Assembly: GCF_963422355.1 (NCBI RefSeq)
Contig: NC_085088.1
Coordinates: forward strand, 1,331,501 to 1,395,500
Source of the DNA: Corticium candelabrum
Taxonomy: Eukaryota > Porifera > Homoscleromorpha > Homosclerophorida > Plakinidae
Length of the DNA stretch: 64,000 bases
Direction of reading: 5' to 3'
Below are positions 43,663 to 52,254 of this stretch, one piece after another; position 1 is the stretch's first letter; each line of letters starts with the position of its first letter. The notes beneath the pieces were generated by a model. The model did no database searches. It was not told the origin of the DNA and saw only the letters and a program-made list of their open reading frames with translations. A program made the translations under genes and the position numbers.

Positions 43663-46107
43663 GCGTGTAATAAAACCAACTTGTCTTGAGCAATATCTTG
43701 GTCTGCAGGATAAAGCAATGGAGAAAGAACAACAGGAACTCTCTCACGTGGAAAGTCTACGCCCAAGAAATTATCAAACACTCCACAGACACTCAACAAC
43801 TCATGCAAACCTCAAAAACAAGTAACAGAAAAACAAACAAACAAATAAACAAAAATAAACAACCAAAAGAACAAAGCTACTAAAGACTCACCTCTTCTAA
43901 GAGCAGTCACAAAAGCAGTTAGCTGCTCTTTCTGAACTCCAACTTGTTCGGGAGGCGACAGAAGCAAGTGTGACAGCAGCAGATGAAGTACTTCAATGGC
44001 AACATCGTTCAGACCTCCTTCTTGACCAGAACTGATGTCTACAAAATAGGATAAGTTTGAACAACAATATCATGCGTTATAGTTGAACAAGTCCAGAATA
44101 AGTCTGACTGTTAGTTTACTGATCAAGATCATGCTGCACGTGTACACTGATTTGCCTGCTGACATACCAACATCAGTGTAAGAGTGGAGCAGATCTGGTA
44201 GTTTGCTCTTCAAGAACTGATTTGCTAAACAAACATAATAAATGACATAATAACACCGACAAAGTCAGCAAACAATAATAATCACACCTTCAGTCCGTAG
44301 CTCAAGATCTGATGACTTCAACAGTCCAATACCAAAAACAGCCTATGCAAAACTCCTTACAGTAAGCCAACATAGTAGCCTCTGATACAGACAGACAGAC
44401 AGACAGACACAGATTTGACAGACAGATAGACAGACACGATTGACAGACAGACAATCCAGTAAACTAAATTTTGGTTTGTAGGCTCCATAGAGGAGGTTTT
44501 TAATTCTACTTGTTATATATTTGTGTAATCTAGAGTAGTTGTGACACTTATTGTTCATTAGCTTTAGTTTCACCTGTATTAGCTTTGATCTATAAAAGTA
44601 TATGAAGAGTTGACAGACAGACTGACAGACAAACAGAATCAAGTTTATTGTCAACAATCTTCACTAGTACAACAATTACTGTTAAAACGAAATGTTCTAC
44701 CCATAGTCCAAAACTATTGCTAATGTGTAAAACACTGAATGTCTCTATCAATGACAAATAAAGAACAAAAAACTGAAAATGTCTGTCTGTCTTCTTGATA
44801 ACATGGATGGATGAATAAACACCACGATGTGCATGGCCACCATAGAAGACAGAAAAAGACAGACAGACAGACAGACAAAGGAACAACAGATGAGAAGACA
44901 GAAAACGAGAAATCTCAGCTCTCACCAATGACATTGACTGTACTGTTCTACCCAGTTTTTCAGCCACTAGTCGTCTCCGGGTAGTCTGCATTGTTTTTAT
45001 GTTTTTATAATGTAGTGCTAGTGAACTCTCGTAGTTATGGAACTTTAGTTACTTTGCTAACATTGTAAGCATTATAGACGTGTGTTTAAAATACCTGTTA
45101 TCTGGCAGACAAACAGACAGACAGGCAGGTAGGCAGGCAAACAGACAGACAGACAAGCAGACAATTATTTGAACCAGCTGGCTAAGAGATTGAGAGATGT
45201 AGAAAGTGGATCAAGTAAAGCACAGTTTAGAGGACAATGGAGAAAGAGACTATCAATATGCCTTCAGAAGTCCAATTCCAATGTAATATTGAGAAAACTT
45301 AGAAGAATTGCAGAGGGAAATGAAGAATTGGATGACAATGAGAGAGACATCCAGAACATCAATCATTAGAATTTTAGTAGTATTCAATCTGTATGTCTCA
45401 GTAGATGGACATTAGCTTAGCAGTTTTACCTATAGTGTCCTTGTAAAATTTTGCTTTTTGTGTTCAATAGTGAAAGACAGGCAGACAGACAGACAGACAG
45501 ACAGACAGGCAACAACAAACATAAAGACGACGCAGCAGTCCGTCATCTTACCTCCTGCACGCGAGTAAGTCTCAAAATTCGGGACAACTGCTGAAACAAT
45601 AACCCCGACGACCTCAGAGCCTACAGCACAAGCGACACCGTTACACTCACACTCAACCATCTCTGCGACCCTCCTCACACCTTCAATTCCGGATTCTCCA
45701 AACCATAGCACAAAACTGACGCACAGTATGGCTTTATGATCAACGTCCCAGCCTCTTGAATCAACAACTGCACCTACACAGACCGAAAACTTGCACAAAA
45801 TGTGAGAGGCTCGTCGTCGCTGCCAACCTGATGAAAGTCCTTCCCGCCGCTTTGTTTTCCATCTGTGCTCAAATCTATGTGACTCAGTAGACAGCGGAAT
45901 AAATGCCTATCTGCTTCAAAGCCGTATTTCTCCACCAGCTACGTCGACGGACGTCCAAATCGGCGTGAACAAATCGAACAAAGAAAAACGACGAGTGCGA
46001 CTCACGTCGGCCAGCTCTGCAACGCTCGACTTATAGTTCTTCTTGTTAAGATTCGACACGAGATACGAGATGTAGGAAAGAGCCAACGTCCTAGGATTTA
46101 CAGACAT
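20061..46107 (-). CDS. CNOT1: CNOT1: scaffold of the CCR4-NOT deadenylase complex
   Basis: A complete gene of about 55 exons. The chosen ATG (46107-46105) gives [20 protein letters not shown], aligning with the family N-terminus; an upstream in-frame ATG is ignored. Exons 1-2 are 46107-46006 and 45938-45828. Landmarks: [14 protein letters not shown] (about 43990), [17 protein letters not shown] (about 42430), [20 protein letters not shown] (about 39480), the disordered linker and [15 protein letters not shown] before the MIF4G/CAF1-binding region (about 36370), [20 protein letters not shown] (about 35680), [15 protein letters not shown] (about 33270), the CNOT9-binding region (29580-28240), and the C-terminal NOT1 domain with [17 protein letters not shown] (about 21250) and [17 protein letters not shown] (about 20600). 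The last exon ends with TGA at 20063-20061. It scaffolds CAF1/CCR4 deadenylases in cytoplasmic mRNA decay (family knowledge). Introns carry microsatellites, SINEs, MITEs and RT fragments. One intron is GC-AG. Confidence 0.95.
21480..21665. repeat. Degenerate (CAGA)n with short dispersed element (partner at 24697)
   Basis: A degenerate CAGA run (about 21490-21560) is followed by a block containing GCACTAATTGACATATCTAA and AATGTTGAAACTGTCA, then more CAGA. The same block recurs at about 24697-24795 in the same orientation, again embedded in CAGA repeats. Both lie in CNOT1 introns. Confidence 0.7.
23250..23297. repeat. (CA)n microsatellite
   Basis: About 23 CA units lie in a CNOT1 intron, just upstream (minus-strand sense) of the acceptor for the exon encoding [17 protein letters not shown]. 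Confidence 0.9.
24285..24800. repeat. Long degenerate (CAGA)n array with dispersed block
   Basis: About 500 bp of CAGA repeats interrupted by GATGG, AAACA and ATATGG variants. Two short unique blocks are included: 24355-24410 and the dispersed block at 24697-24795. All long CLSV/DRQT frames in it are repeat translations. It sits in a CNOT1 intron. Confidence 0.9.
26554..26984. mobile_element. Tc1/mariner-type MITE with TA target duplication
   Basis: The left end reads CAGTAGTGGACAAAGTATTT and the right end, reverse-complemented, CAGTAGTGGACAAAAGTATT. Both are followed by an ACCGGG/GCCGGG match, giving terminal inverted repeats of about 27 bp with one indel. TA dinucleotides flank both ends (26552-26553 and 26985-26986). 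The element is 431 bp, AT-rich, and lacks any transposase frame. CAGT...GGACAAAAGTATT termini with TA duplication are typical of Tc1/mariner elements. It lies in a CNOT1 intron on the 3' side of the exon at 26408-26262. Confidence 0.88.
27040..27260. repeat. Degenerate (CAGA)n array
   Basis: About 220 bp of CAGA repeats with GATGGA and ATAAA variants in the CNOT1 intron between the exons encoding LLQK and [12 protein letters not shown]. Confidence 0.9.
27693..27770. repeat. (GT)n microsatellite
   Basis: About 38 GT units, nearly perfect, in a CNOT1 intron. Confidence 0.95.
28755..28985. repeat. (TCTG)n arrays bracketing a dispersed repeat
   Basis: (TCTG)n at about 28757-28800 and again at about 28950-28981 bracket a block (about 28815-28945) that matches 5267-5392 in NSMAF intron 3. 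The shared parts include TTTGACATTTAAGGTCAAGT and CCTAGCATATGTACAA. It lies in a CNOT1 intron. Confidence 0.75.
29745..29975. repeat. Degenerate (CAGA)n array with internal duplication
   Basis: The block CAGACTAACCCTAGGATAGACAG at about 29808-29832 recurs as CAGACTAACCCTCGGATAGACAG at about 29890-29914. The array therefore expanded by a step of about 80 bp as well as by single units. Confidence 0.8.
30510..31045 (+). repeat. Dispersed repeat family (copy 1), split by a MITE
   Basis: Segments at 30508-30750 and 30941-31045 match 57987-58275 and 58558-58660. Shared strings include AACTTGCGTACGAGC versus AACTCACGTACGAGC, TCCAAAGCAATCATTG, and ACGCATAAAATGTATTGT. The MITE at 30754-30938 interrupts copy 1. 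No coding potential was found. It lies in a CNOT1 intron. Confidence 0.75.
30754..30938. mobile_element. 185-bp MITE with perfect terminal inverted repeats and TA duplication
   Basis: The left end reads CTGTAAATCCAGAAATTTT and the right end is its exact reverse complement (AAAATTTCTGGATTTACAG), with the match continuing to GTACT. TA flanks both ends (30752-30753 and 30939-30940). It is inserted in the dispersed repeat at 30510-31045. It is non-coding. TA duplication suggests a Tc1/mariner-type transposase in trans (inference). Confidence 0.88.
31046..31537 (+). mobile_element. 5'-truncated RLE-type retrotransposon fragment (family B, copy 1)
   Basis: The plus frame around 31165-31290 encodes [16 protein letters not shown] followed by [13 protein letters not shown]. 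This is the segment just after the endonuclease in family A ([11 protein letters not shown]). A 3' UTR of about 200 bp ends in GAAATATATGTATTTTGACAG and then (GACA)n. The 5' limit is uncertain because it abuts the dispersed repeat. Relative to the coding strand the microsatellite is GACA, opposite to family A. Confidence 0.72.
31538..31670. repeat. (GACA)n array between two RT fragments
   Basis: An uninterrupted array of about 40 bp is followed by a degenerate CAGA stretch, separating family B copies 1 and 2. Confidence 0.92.
31672..32196 (+). mobile_element. 5'-truncated RLE-type retrotransposon fragment (family B, copy 2)
   Basis: The plus frame 31687-31962 encodes [20 protein letters not shown] and [19 protein letters not shown], the C-terminal tail of the same protein class as family A. 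The 3' UTR ends GAAATATATGTATTGACAG, then (GACA)n. It is bracketed by (GACA)n on both sides. It lies in a CNOT1 intron, antisense to that gene. Confidence 0.82.
32197..32420. repeat. (GACA)n array with 24-bp higher-order period
   Basis: GACAGACAGACAAACACA-type units repeat at least four times (about 32205-32300), followed by degenerate CACA/CAGA sequence. Confidence 0.9.
32901..33102 (-). mobile_element. tRNA-derived SINE, copy C (tail truncated)
   Basis: Minus-strand reading from 33102 shows a tRNA-like head, with TAGCTCAATTAGTTAGAG as A box and GGTTCAAGTC as B box. The same body as copies A and B follows, stopping at about 32905 against a (CAGACA)n run. The head side abuts (CA)n at 33103-33181. 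It lies in a CNOT1 intron. Confidence 0.82.
33103..33181. repeat. (CA)n microsatellite, head flank of SINE copy C
   Basis: About 39 perfect CA units, ending just before the CNOT1 exon encoding [14 protein letters not shown] (reverse strand). Confidence 0.95.
34710..34840 (-). repeat. Partial duplicate of a CNOT1 exon end and adjoining intron
   Basis: This stretch matches about 36195-36295. Both carry AAAATGCATGACAAACCAAA, then CATCATTTCAA and CTTCTCTTTCT. The copy at 36195-36295 covers the 3' end and donor of the CNOT1 exon that encodes [15 protein letters not shown]. The copy at 34710-34840 lies in a downstream intron. Read on the minus strand it encodes [12 protein letters not shown] before a GT. 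Whether it is ever spliced in is unknown. Confidence 0.6.
35830..35965. repeat. Degenerate (CAGA)n array, 3' flank of a family A fragment
   Basis: A degenerate CAGA array in a CNOT1 intron, directly adjoining the truncated retrotransposon at 35966. Confidence 0.9.
35966..36088 (-). mobile_element. Very short 5'-truncated copy of retrotransposon family A (copy 3)
   Basis: The reverse complement matches the last 120 bp or so of copy 1 (about 4995-5118). It includes AATGATTTTCTGTATGATGG-like sequence (one change), ATTGACTGTTATTGTTA and TAGAATAAGAGTTCAAATA. Both sides abut CAGA (TCTG in the element sense), the same orientation as copy 1. It lies in a CNOT1 intron. Confidence 0.85.
36955..37536 (-). 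mobile_element. 5'-truncated copy of retrotransposon family A (copy 2)
   Basis: The reverse complement matches copy 1 from about 4558 to 5118, roughly 95% identical by eye over the first 100 bases. It encodes [20 protein letters not shown] and SENRPDI, the zinc knuckle/endonuclease part, then frameshifts. The 3' tail is shared with copies 1 and 3. Both ends abut (TCTG)n in the element sense. It lies in a CNOT1 intron, same strand as CNOT1. Confidence 0.9.
38263..38307. repeat. (GT)n microsatellite
   Basis: About 22 GT units in a CNOT1 intron; an open frame of about 95 codons (38589-38308, minus) runs into it. Confidence 0.9.
38945..39340 (+). mobile_element. Possible 3' end of a LINE with ATT-rich tail
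   Basis: The segment ends with CCTATGAGGGAACTACACCA, then a short spacer, AATAAATTATTATTATTATA and further ATT units. This resembles the simple-repeat tails of some LINE families. No coding remnant is recognisable. It lies in a long CNOT1 intron. This is a weak call from the tail alone. Confidence 0.3.
39590..39723. repeat. (CA)n-rich microsatellite
   Basis: CA repeats interrupted by GGACAAA and GACAAA units, becoming pure CA at about 39695-39723, in a CNOT1 intron directly upstream (minus sense) of the exon encoding [13 protein letters not shown]. Confidence 0.9.
40600..41031 (-). mobile_element. Second tRNA-derived SINE family (single copy seen)
   Basis: Read on the minus strand from 41031, GTGGCTTAGTAGTTAGTGAC fits an A box and GGGGGTTCAAACCCC a perfect B box/T-arm stem about 30 bp later. 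A body of about 330 bp, unlike the other SINE, ends in a GC-rich part near 40610. It is not a functional tRNA: the acceptor and anticodon arms do not pair. It lies in a CNOT1 intron. Confidence 0.62.
41768..41906. repeat. (CA)n microsatellite with GA interruptions
   Basis: CA repeat of about 135 bp with CAGACA interruptions in the first half and pure CA in the second half; CNOT1 intron. Confidence 0.95.
42690..42945. repeat. (TCTG)n arrays bracketing a short element tail
   Basis: (TCTG)n at about 42690-42712 is followed by a 95-bp block starting CAATACATATATGTTC, then a second TCTG array with TAG and CTT interruptions to about 42935. The block start is the reverse complement of the family B 3' terminus (ATATATGTATTG). 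Confidence 0.85.
43400..43662. repeat. Long (GT)n microsatellite with interruptions
   Basis: About 260 bp of GT repeat with GCATG, TTTG and GG interruptions, the longest dinucleotide tract in the window. It lies in the CNOT1 intron after the exon encoding [20 protein letters not shown]. Confidence 0.95.
44455..44640 (+). mobile_element. Probable short family B-like retroelement tail
   Basis: A unique block of about 150 bp is bracketed by CAGA arrays on both sides. It ends AAGTATATGAAGAGTTGACAG, resembling the ATATATG...TTGACAG terminus of family B. There is no coding remnant. It lies in a CNOT1 intron. Confidence 0.5.
45163..45475 (+). mobile_element. 5'-truncated retrotransposon fragment (third RT-tail type)
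   Basis: The plus frame 45169-45369 encodes [13 protein letters not shown] and [19 protein letters not shown] then a stop. This resembles the extreme C-terminus of RLE-type RT proteins (basic, WR.RLS..LQ..N). It is followed by about 110 bp of UTR ending GTGTTCAATAGTGAAAGACAG. Both sides abut CAGA arrays, so the orientation relative to the microsatellite is as in family B. It lies in a CNOT1 intron. Confidence 0.6.
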
Positions 46108-46612
46108 TTTTGCCACCTCGTCCGCTCCAACAGTCAACCGCACCTACGCACGCATGCGCAACAGTAACCCCCTCTACACACGCATGCGCAACAGTTAACC
46201 GCGCCTACTAACACGTACACAAAAATTATGTACATGACAACCAAGCTATGTGCAGATTTTTCGGACATAGAAAGACAAGCAGACAGGAAGACGTAGACAA
46301 GCTGGCAGACAAGGCAAAACAGTAGAACCAGAAGCACAAACTCAGCAATCACAACCAATAATTATAATTTTATTATTTGAGAAAGCAATCGCAATAGAAT
46401 ATCAAAGAACTTGACTGTACAATTTCAAAGTCCGTGTACGTTCTAACCAACGACAAAACTTCTCCGATTGAAATTCCAATCATAATAAATCTAACAAGCA
46501 AGTTAGGACAAAATGACTAATACCGTCAATACTGTCACAAAGTTCATGTGTGAATGTAAGCAAGTTTTCTGGGAGCCAACTATTAATTGAGACGTCTACT
46601 CCTACAACGCTA
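46108..46612. promoter_or_regulatory. CNOT1 upstream region with tandem NRF1-like sites
   Basis: The 505 bp between the CNOT1 start and the TAF4 stop contains CGCATGCGCA twice, at 46151-46160 and 46181-46190, 30 bp apart. Each copy is followed by ACAGT and AACC. This matches the core of the NRF1 consensus and lies 45-85 bp upstream of the CNOT1 ATG. The rest is AT-rich and holds no gene; the TAF4 3' UTR must also lie here. Confidence 0.6.
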
Positions 46613-48551
46613 TTACTTTAGTAATGTTTCGTAAAGACGTATGGACTTTCTAGTCTCCTTGTCTTGTTCTAAAATAAATATCAGATCTCTTAAGTTGATC
46701 CGGCGTTGACGAGTCTTACGAGTCTAACAGCAACGAGGCAGTAATGTGAGTTGATGTGCACCGAAGTATGTGTTATTAGTCATACCTGAGCTCTCAACGA
46801 TGCACCACCGGCTGCATTGCTCGGAGAAGATCCGTCTGACCCATCCAAAGTAAACTGAAAAATACAGATAGTTGGCAAATACAGAGAAAAGCAAGTAAAC
46901 TGGTAGATGGGTGGGTGGGCGGGCAGAGTGTTAATATTTGAATGATGAGATGGGTAAGTAAAGTACTGTAAATTAATACATTTTCGTAACTAAAAAAGTT
47001 CATAAACTGCAAACTCTATTCGTAAGAAACGTTTGTAGATATCCCTCATGCGTCTTGAACACGTGCGTGGAAGTGACGAGGCTCAATCACAACATCTGGG
47101 TAAGTGCCTGCTGACATACCTACTTCATTGCCGACATACACCTACTTCATTCTCAATGTCTATTTCTTGACTTGCAAAAGCCAATTCATTTACAGAACAC
47201 TACCCGCCATTGCTGCCCACCCCAAATAATAAAAACACTCATTCTATGTGCATCCTTATGGGTACTTGGGCTACAAATGTGCATGAATATTTGGACAGAA
47301 GCTAGTAAGCGATTTAAGTTAGTAACTTCTTTGCAATTTACGAAATTTACAAAATTAAATAACTTACCAAAATTTATTGATTTACAGTAATGCAGTTCCA
47401 ATATGCTGATTTCAGTGTAATGTATGTCGGGTGTTCATTTATCTGATGGACAATGGGTGACCAAACCAACAACCAGATGAACAAATGTAGATAACAGGCA
47501 AGTGGACAGACAAACAAGTAAACGAATGAGTAGATGGATAAGCTGGTAAACAAATCAGCAAATGAGCATATAAGCAGGTAAGCAAGCCAACTACCAGTAG
47601 ACTGGTAAGTGAGCAAACAAACAAACAAACAGACGTAGAAACAAAAAATTGCTATACAGCCACATACAACATACTGACAAAATGTGACATACATCTGTTT
47701 TCGGTCTCTTCCGTTGTCCGATAGCAGCCAATGCAGTCTGGTTTGCCGCTCTCTTCTGCAGCTGTTCTAGTTCCTCCTGCTGCATTTGCTTCGCCCTCTC
47801 TTTCAACAACGCCAGCTCGCCATCGTCCTGCTTCGAACGACTCTAGAGTAAACAGATTCATAAATAGACATGCTAGCATAATCAATTGCTTGGGACTACT
47901 TTGGCAGCTTTCAGCAGCATTTCCCGCTCGCGTTCCTTCCGTTGAGTAACATGAAAACGATCTATTTTCTCTAGGATCTTTAGTTGTGACTTAACATCGG
48001 TTGTAATCTCACACCGACTCTCGTCCTATCAATCAGTAACACAAACTAAGCTACACAGATATGTGACTAAATAGATAATGAATACTTGGTGTATCTCCAG
48101 TCGATGCTGACTGACAGCAATAAGTCTTTCGATAATAGTTTTCAACCTTTCCTGTATGAATTACAAACAAAATGCTACATACTGTACACTAATTGCGCTA
48201 TTATTACAAACAGATACTATTACGTAAAAGTGCACTGTCAAAATGGTCTGTATATAAAGCTTCCTCTAAAATATCAAAATATGCCAATCATATGTTGCTT
48301 CAAGAAATATTTAAAATTAATAGAAAGCAAGTGGTAGGCACATCAGGAAAGTAGTATTGCTAGTACAGAAATTGAGAATACAATGACATTGCAATCGATC
48401 GTAACTTGGCAGTTACAATTTACAGACTATCGTGAGCATGCTCTGTAAGGTGGAACTTTACTAGCAGTGGCAGCTCTAAAGAGTGGTGTAGCAGACACCC
48501 ACACCCACACACCCACACACGCGTGCACACACATGCACACATGCACACGTG

Positions 48552-48624
<73 letters not shown>

Positions 48625-49256
48625 CATTTTTGGCTGAAAGTAGTCAGTGAAGAAGACTTGCAAGGTACGTGAGCATGTGCTGACTGCGTACGATGCTTTG
48701 TGTTTGTGAAATAAGCAAACAGCCAAGGATCCAATATAATATATAACAAATGTTATGTTTCAAAAAGCGTAGTACTGTAATCATGTTTTAATGTTTCATT
48801 GACTCTGTTATCAGTAATAAATTATTAATTCTACATTTTGCTGTTTCGTAACATCACATTGTCAGAACCCTAAAGAGTTCACCCCATTCGAGAAACCCCA
48901 GATCCACCACTGACAAAGACCCTCCAGACTGTACCTCAACTGCATGAGATAGTAATGAATACACATCCGGTGAGATCTGCTCAACATTGTATTTGAGTCC
49001 TAAACAAAGAGTGTCGTGTTCAATGTTAACCGCACTGATTGCTGAAAGTCATTGATACCTATTTCATTAACTTTCTGTCGAAGACAGTCTACTGATAAAA
49101 ACGTATCATCCTTGATTGACCTTGTCAAACCGGACAATAAGTCAGTGCTGGCCGCCATATGAGCAGTCTCTTCCTGTAATGTAGGATCACAGGATAGGTA
49201 GTCAAATAGAGAAAGACAAACTGGACAGATAGATTAATAAACACATGGACACACAC

Positions 49257-49292
<36 letters not shown>

Positions 49293-51898
49293 CATACCGT
49301 CAGATTCACACCAGCCATTGATGTAACATCTGTAATGTCATCATCTTCCATTCGAACAGGCCCACTGTCGGTAGTAGCATCTCTTCCACTAGAAGCCACC
49401 GACTTGCCTTTACCTTTTGCTGTAGATTTAGTAGATGTTGGAGACGTAGAAGAAGCAGAAACCATCTGTCTCTTCATTGCAGCTTTGAACCAAAAACATA
49501 TGTAACAACAATAGCTACCATTAATGGCAATAATACCTGATGACTGCCCTTGTCTACTTGGAGACAATGTTGCAGACCTTGCTACAGGTGGCACAAATGA
49601 TTGTAACTGCTGTGTTTTAATCTGTTGCGGCTGCAATTGCTGCGATTGTAATTGTTGCGTTTGTAGCTGCTGATTCTGCAACTGCTGCGTCTGCAACTGT
49701 TGCATCTGCAGCTGCTGTTGCTGTAGCTGTATAGGCACTTTCGGTTGCAGCTGTACGAGCTGTTGCAGTTGCTGCTGGTCCGAATGAGCCGTAGTGGCAG
49801 CAACAAGAACGGTGCCCGACATTGCAGGCTGCGTCTGAGCAACAGATACTTGTTGATTCTGCAATGTTTGCTGGGGAGACGTCATAATGGCTTCGGTTTT
49901 AATTGCAGACTGATAGACAACAGATGCCTGACTAGGATTTGATACAGCTACAAGCACTGACTGTTGTGTTGGCTTTTGCACTCCTGGTTGTTCCATCATC
50001 TTACGTCCAAGCGCATGTAAATCATGCCGTAACAACGGGACACCAACCTACATCAAACATACAATGTAATTCTCAAAAAAATTACTCTCAGGTCCTTTGA
50101 TATCTGCATGAATGTAAGCTACACTTAATCATACATATGGAAGACAACAAATCGAGAACTAATTATCTATGTATTTGTTTACACTGCAAATGACATCAAT
50201 TATGTATGTCTCCCAATAACTTCTTACCAGTGTAAGTAAGTCTTAGTGTTTATGAAGTAACAAATCAAAACTACACACACTACTGTCACTGTGTAAGACC
50301 AACAGTTTCCACTGTACCATATTTGTAAGGTCCCAACCTATTTCAGTTTGTTGTCCATTTATTTTCTGCAAATATTTACTTTAATGTCAGGAAAGACAAT
50401 AAAGAAGATCTTAATCATGCAGCTGCTGTTCCTAGCATACATAATAAGATCTAGAATAAGTAGCTCAACTCTGTTTGCAACTTCTCCTCCTCCGATCATC
50501 TACAGAGTTGTGTCCCTGTACTGCACTAAACTGAGCTCTAGGGAATAGCCAACACACGTTAAGTATCAGAGTTCAGTAGATCAGCATGTATTTGTTAGAA
50601 TCAGATCAGAACACCTGGATCATTATAGGGCACCTTTCATTGCTAAATACATGCAATTATACATGTCAATCAAACAATTGGGAACAAACACCTTAGTGAT
50701 TAGCCTCAAAACGCCAGACAAAAAGCAGCAAAAGTACTTCCCTCATTTGTGTAGAATAGGAAACAACTTGTCATCTGAGATTATAATAGACTGTTCAAAT
50801 GAGTAGCAATGCCCAAACAAGAGCTACTGGAAAAGACAGTCTCCTTGTCTCAAATCACTTGAAAAGTCACACCATAAACTTGTTATTGTTGTAAGAGTAA
50901 GTAACCTACTACAAACTGATCTGACATTTTCAAAGATAAACGCTTAATTAACATAATTTCATTACAAATTCACACCACATGCCATTTGACTGTGCAGTCT
51001 GCATGCATGTTCTACCTTCAGCACCGGCAAGATCTCGGCTACGCCTTCGGACTCTCCTAATCCAGCGACGAACTGCTCCACTGTCATCCTTCCACTCTAC
51101 AACATGTCATCATTACTGCATGAAATGTCACACTGCTACCAGAGTACCACCCACCAACAACTGCCTGACAAGATCAGAAATCATCTTCCCATACTCAGCA
51201 GTCTGCTTGTGAGCAACCTCCACCAGAGCATTGAGAAACCGCTTCGTAGCATCCATCATACTAGCAGGAACATCAGCAGTCGAAACACCACCCGTCTGAC
51301 CAACAGTCGCTGTAGCTGGCATCTGATTCGAGTTACTCACAGCAATCGACTGCAACTGAGCAGCAGTATTTCCACTAGTCGACGCAGCTAGAGCAGAATT
51401 CTGAGGAGCTGGACGAGGAGCAATGGCCACAGGCCGAGTAACCGGATTCACAGCCGCACGAGGAATACTAGCCACGGGCATAGACCCAACCACTGGTCTA
51501 GACACAACCCTTGTTGCTGGAAAACGTTGGCCCACTGTGACAGCAAGAGGAGCAGAGAGCGAATTCTGTGGCTCGGACTTGATCAGCGCAGTTCCATTGA
51601 TGGTCGTCAGCACAGCCTGCTGTTGCTGCGGCGCTTGCAGTCCGGTTGTCACGTTGGTGATGACCTGAGGAGGCAACATGGCCGCTTGCGGTTGTTGCAC
51701 GGCGGAAGACAGAACCGATACGCCCGGTCCGTCCTCGATGGGGGACTTGAGGAGTTCGTCAAGAACCGATGCAGCCTCCTTGCTGCCCATCCCTCTTTGT
51801 GAGTCTGCTTCGACGGACGAAGCAAGACTGGAAGACGGCAGACGACCAAGTGGGTTATATGAATAGCTCCGGGCATGCGTCGTCAGCGAGAACGTCAT
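46613..51898 (-). CDS. TAF4: TAF4: TFIID subunit 4
   Basis: About 11 exons on the minus strand from the ATG at 51898-51896 to the TAA at 46615-46613. The N-terminal exon (to 51160) is low-complexity P/A/Q/V-rich, then carries the TAFH/NHR1 start MMDATKRFLNALVEVAHKQT, continued by VEQFVAGLGESEGVAEILP near 51050. A glutamine-rich activation-type segment with repeated LQ-TQQ units is at about 49590-49745. The conserved C-terminus starts at DDDITDVTSMAGVNLT (about 49300) and continues through DVYSLLSHAVE, KEREREMLLKAAK (about 47920), KERAKQMQQEELEQLQKRAA and LTALAAIG-like QTALAAIGQRKRPK. It ends INLRDLIFILEQDKETRKS. TAF4 pairs with TAF12 by a histone fold in TFIID and binds activators through TAFH (family knowledge). 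It lies 505 bp upstream of CNOT1 on the same strand. Confidence 0.93.
48490..48623. repeat. (CA)n microsatellite with variant head
   Basis: CCCACAC units and CACGTG/CATG variants pass into about 37 perfect CA units (48550-48623) in a TAF4 intron. Confidence 0.95.
49245..49290. repeat. (CA)n microsatellite next to a TAF4 donor
   Basis: About 16 CA units lie immediately downstream (minus sense) of the exon ending MAGVNLT. Confidence 0.85.
49590..49745 (-). repeat. CAG/CAA-type coding repeat in TAF4 (poly-Q, LQ-TQQ units)
   Basis: The coding strand carries mixed CAG/CAA glutamine codons with regularly spaced leucines (LQTQQLQNQQLQTQQLQSQQ). Mixed codons argue for an old, selected Q-rich region rather than a recent trinucleotide expansion. 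Confidence 0.85.
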
Positions 51899-52254
51899 GA
51901 CAGTAGCACGTGGGCAATTAACACGGATGTGTGGAGGCCCTAAACTCGTGTTACTTGAAACTGATTCGAAACGAGTCTTTAGTAAAAATTAAGTTCTGCT
52001 TCAACAAAATTTCAGCAGTTTGAGATGAAAAATACCAGACACTGACATGTAGACAGACATGCATGTGTGAAGACGTCTGGACTTGTCACAGTTTTTATTT
52101 CTTGCACTTTCAACTAACAGCCATTTCAACTTTACCCAGCAATACAACAATGACTAGTTCTGTTTACAGTTTCAAATATAAACAATATCTCGAATAATTC
52201 GTATGATACTCTTGCACACAAAGCATGCACTTCTTGCTTCTGTCTATTCTGACA
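51899..52254. other. Intergenic region between LSM14 3' end and TAF4 start
   Basis: About 355 bp holding the TAF4 promoter and LSM14 3' UTR. A GCACGTGG string (E-box core) lies about 10 bp upstream of the TAF4 ATG. No reading frame or repeat of note. Confidence 0.5.

Noticed and set aside
45916..46143. Longer CNOT1 start at 46143 ([13 protein letters not shown]...)
   Set aside because: The internal ATG at 46107 aligns with the conserved N-terminus; the upstream extension is not family-like and would lie closer to the NRF1-like sites.
49245..51898. Plus-strand frames opposite TAF4 and LSM14 exons
   Set aside because: They are antisense shadows of real coding exons with high composition bias.
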